NCBI GenBank assembly: GCA_025455985.1
Contig: JALOLM010000161.1
Coordinates: forward strand, 1-5,673
DNA: 5,673 bases
Source of the DNA: Candidatus Nanopelagicales bacterium
GTDB taxonomy: Bacteria > Actinomycetota > Actinomycetes > S36-B12 > UBA10799
Direction: 5' to 3'
A program made the translations under genes and the position numbers. The notes under the pieces are model-generated. The model did not search any database. It had not been told where the DNA came from and saw only the letters and a program-made list of their open reading frames with translations. This document shows positions 5,615-5,673 of this stretch, one piece after another; positions within the stretch are counted from its first letter, which is position 1; each line of letters begins with the position of its first letter.

Positions 5615-5632
5615 ACTCAATGAACCTTGAGT
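5615..5632. promoter_or_regulatory. ArsR-type operator spanning a start codon
   Basis: ACTCAATGAACCTTGAGT is a perfect 6-6-6 inverted repeat with the same TCAA-N6-TTGA core (5617-5630) as the two operators upstream of the minus-strand arsR. It covers the ATG at 5620-5622 of the right-edge gene. A further overlapping palindrome, ATTGACTCAAT (5611-5621), matches ATTGATTCAAT (5438-5448) in the other operator region except at the centre. Confidence 0.55.
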
Positions 5633-5673
5633 ATCTTGTCGACAGGGCGGCGGTCTTCGCGGCTCTCGGCGAT
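5620..5673 (+). CDS. N-terminus of a second ArsR-family regulator (runs off right edge)
   Basis: Only 18 codons are visible: MNLEYLVDRAAVFAALGD. The segment AAVFAALGD matches the first helix of ArsR/SmtB proteins, where ALGDPxR is common. A similar opening occurs in actinobacterial proteins in which an ArsR domain is fused to a low-molecular-weight phosphatase-type arsenate reductase, so the gene may be such a fusion. That is a guess from the N-terminus only. It is divergent from the first arsR, with 195 bases between start codons, and carries an operator-like palindrome over its start codon. The absence of a Shine-Dalgarno suggests leaderless translation. Confidence 0.65.
   Translation, partial: MNLEYLVDRAAVFAALGD

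Overview
The window is GC-rich and densely coded, with antisense open frames typical of high-GC genomes. Several start codons lack a Shine-Dalgarno sequence but sit 6-9 bases after a TANNNT hexamer. Together with the gene content (MDR reductase, SRPBCC protein, PPK2, compact ArsR operon) this points to an actinomycete. No ribosomal or marker gene is present, so genus cannot be given.

Left part (1-2465): the last 13 codons of a plus-strand gene, probably a crotonase-type protein, are followed by a convergent minus-strand gene. That gene encodes a small membrane protein with three N-terminal membrane helices resembling the YeaQ/YmgE family, fused to a cytoplasmic AlbA_2/Schlafen-type domain. 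It starts about 25 bases from a divergent plus-strand NADP-dependent MDR oxidoreductase. A SRPBCC-domain protein follows, and then, after 3 bases, a polyphosphate kinase 2 (PPK2). These three plus-strand genes are tightly spaced. The SRPBCC-PPK2 pair looks co-translated, while the SRPBCC gene may also have its own leaderless start.

Middle (3384-3840): a 457-base gap between convergent genes with no convincing gene. It holds four abutting copies of a 19-bp unit, then an inverted copy of the same unit. In RNA this can fold into a long hairpin, and the plus strand of copies 3-4 also fits a G-quadruplex motif. A second, small hairpin lies near the minus-strand operon.

Right part (3841-5673): a minus-strand operon reads ArsR-type repressor, then PF03773 permease (ArsP-like), then a 78-residue CXXC thioredoxin-like protein. 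Overlaps and gaps are very short. The operon is best read as thiol-based metalloid (arsenic-type) sensing and efflux with a redox helper. A second ArsR-like gene begins divergently and runs off the right edge. Three copies of an inverted repeat TCAA-N6-TTGA mark the two ArsR starts: two in tandem between the first repressor's -10 element and start codon, and one across the second repressor's start codon. This suggests a shared or cross-regulated operator set.
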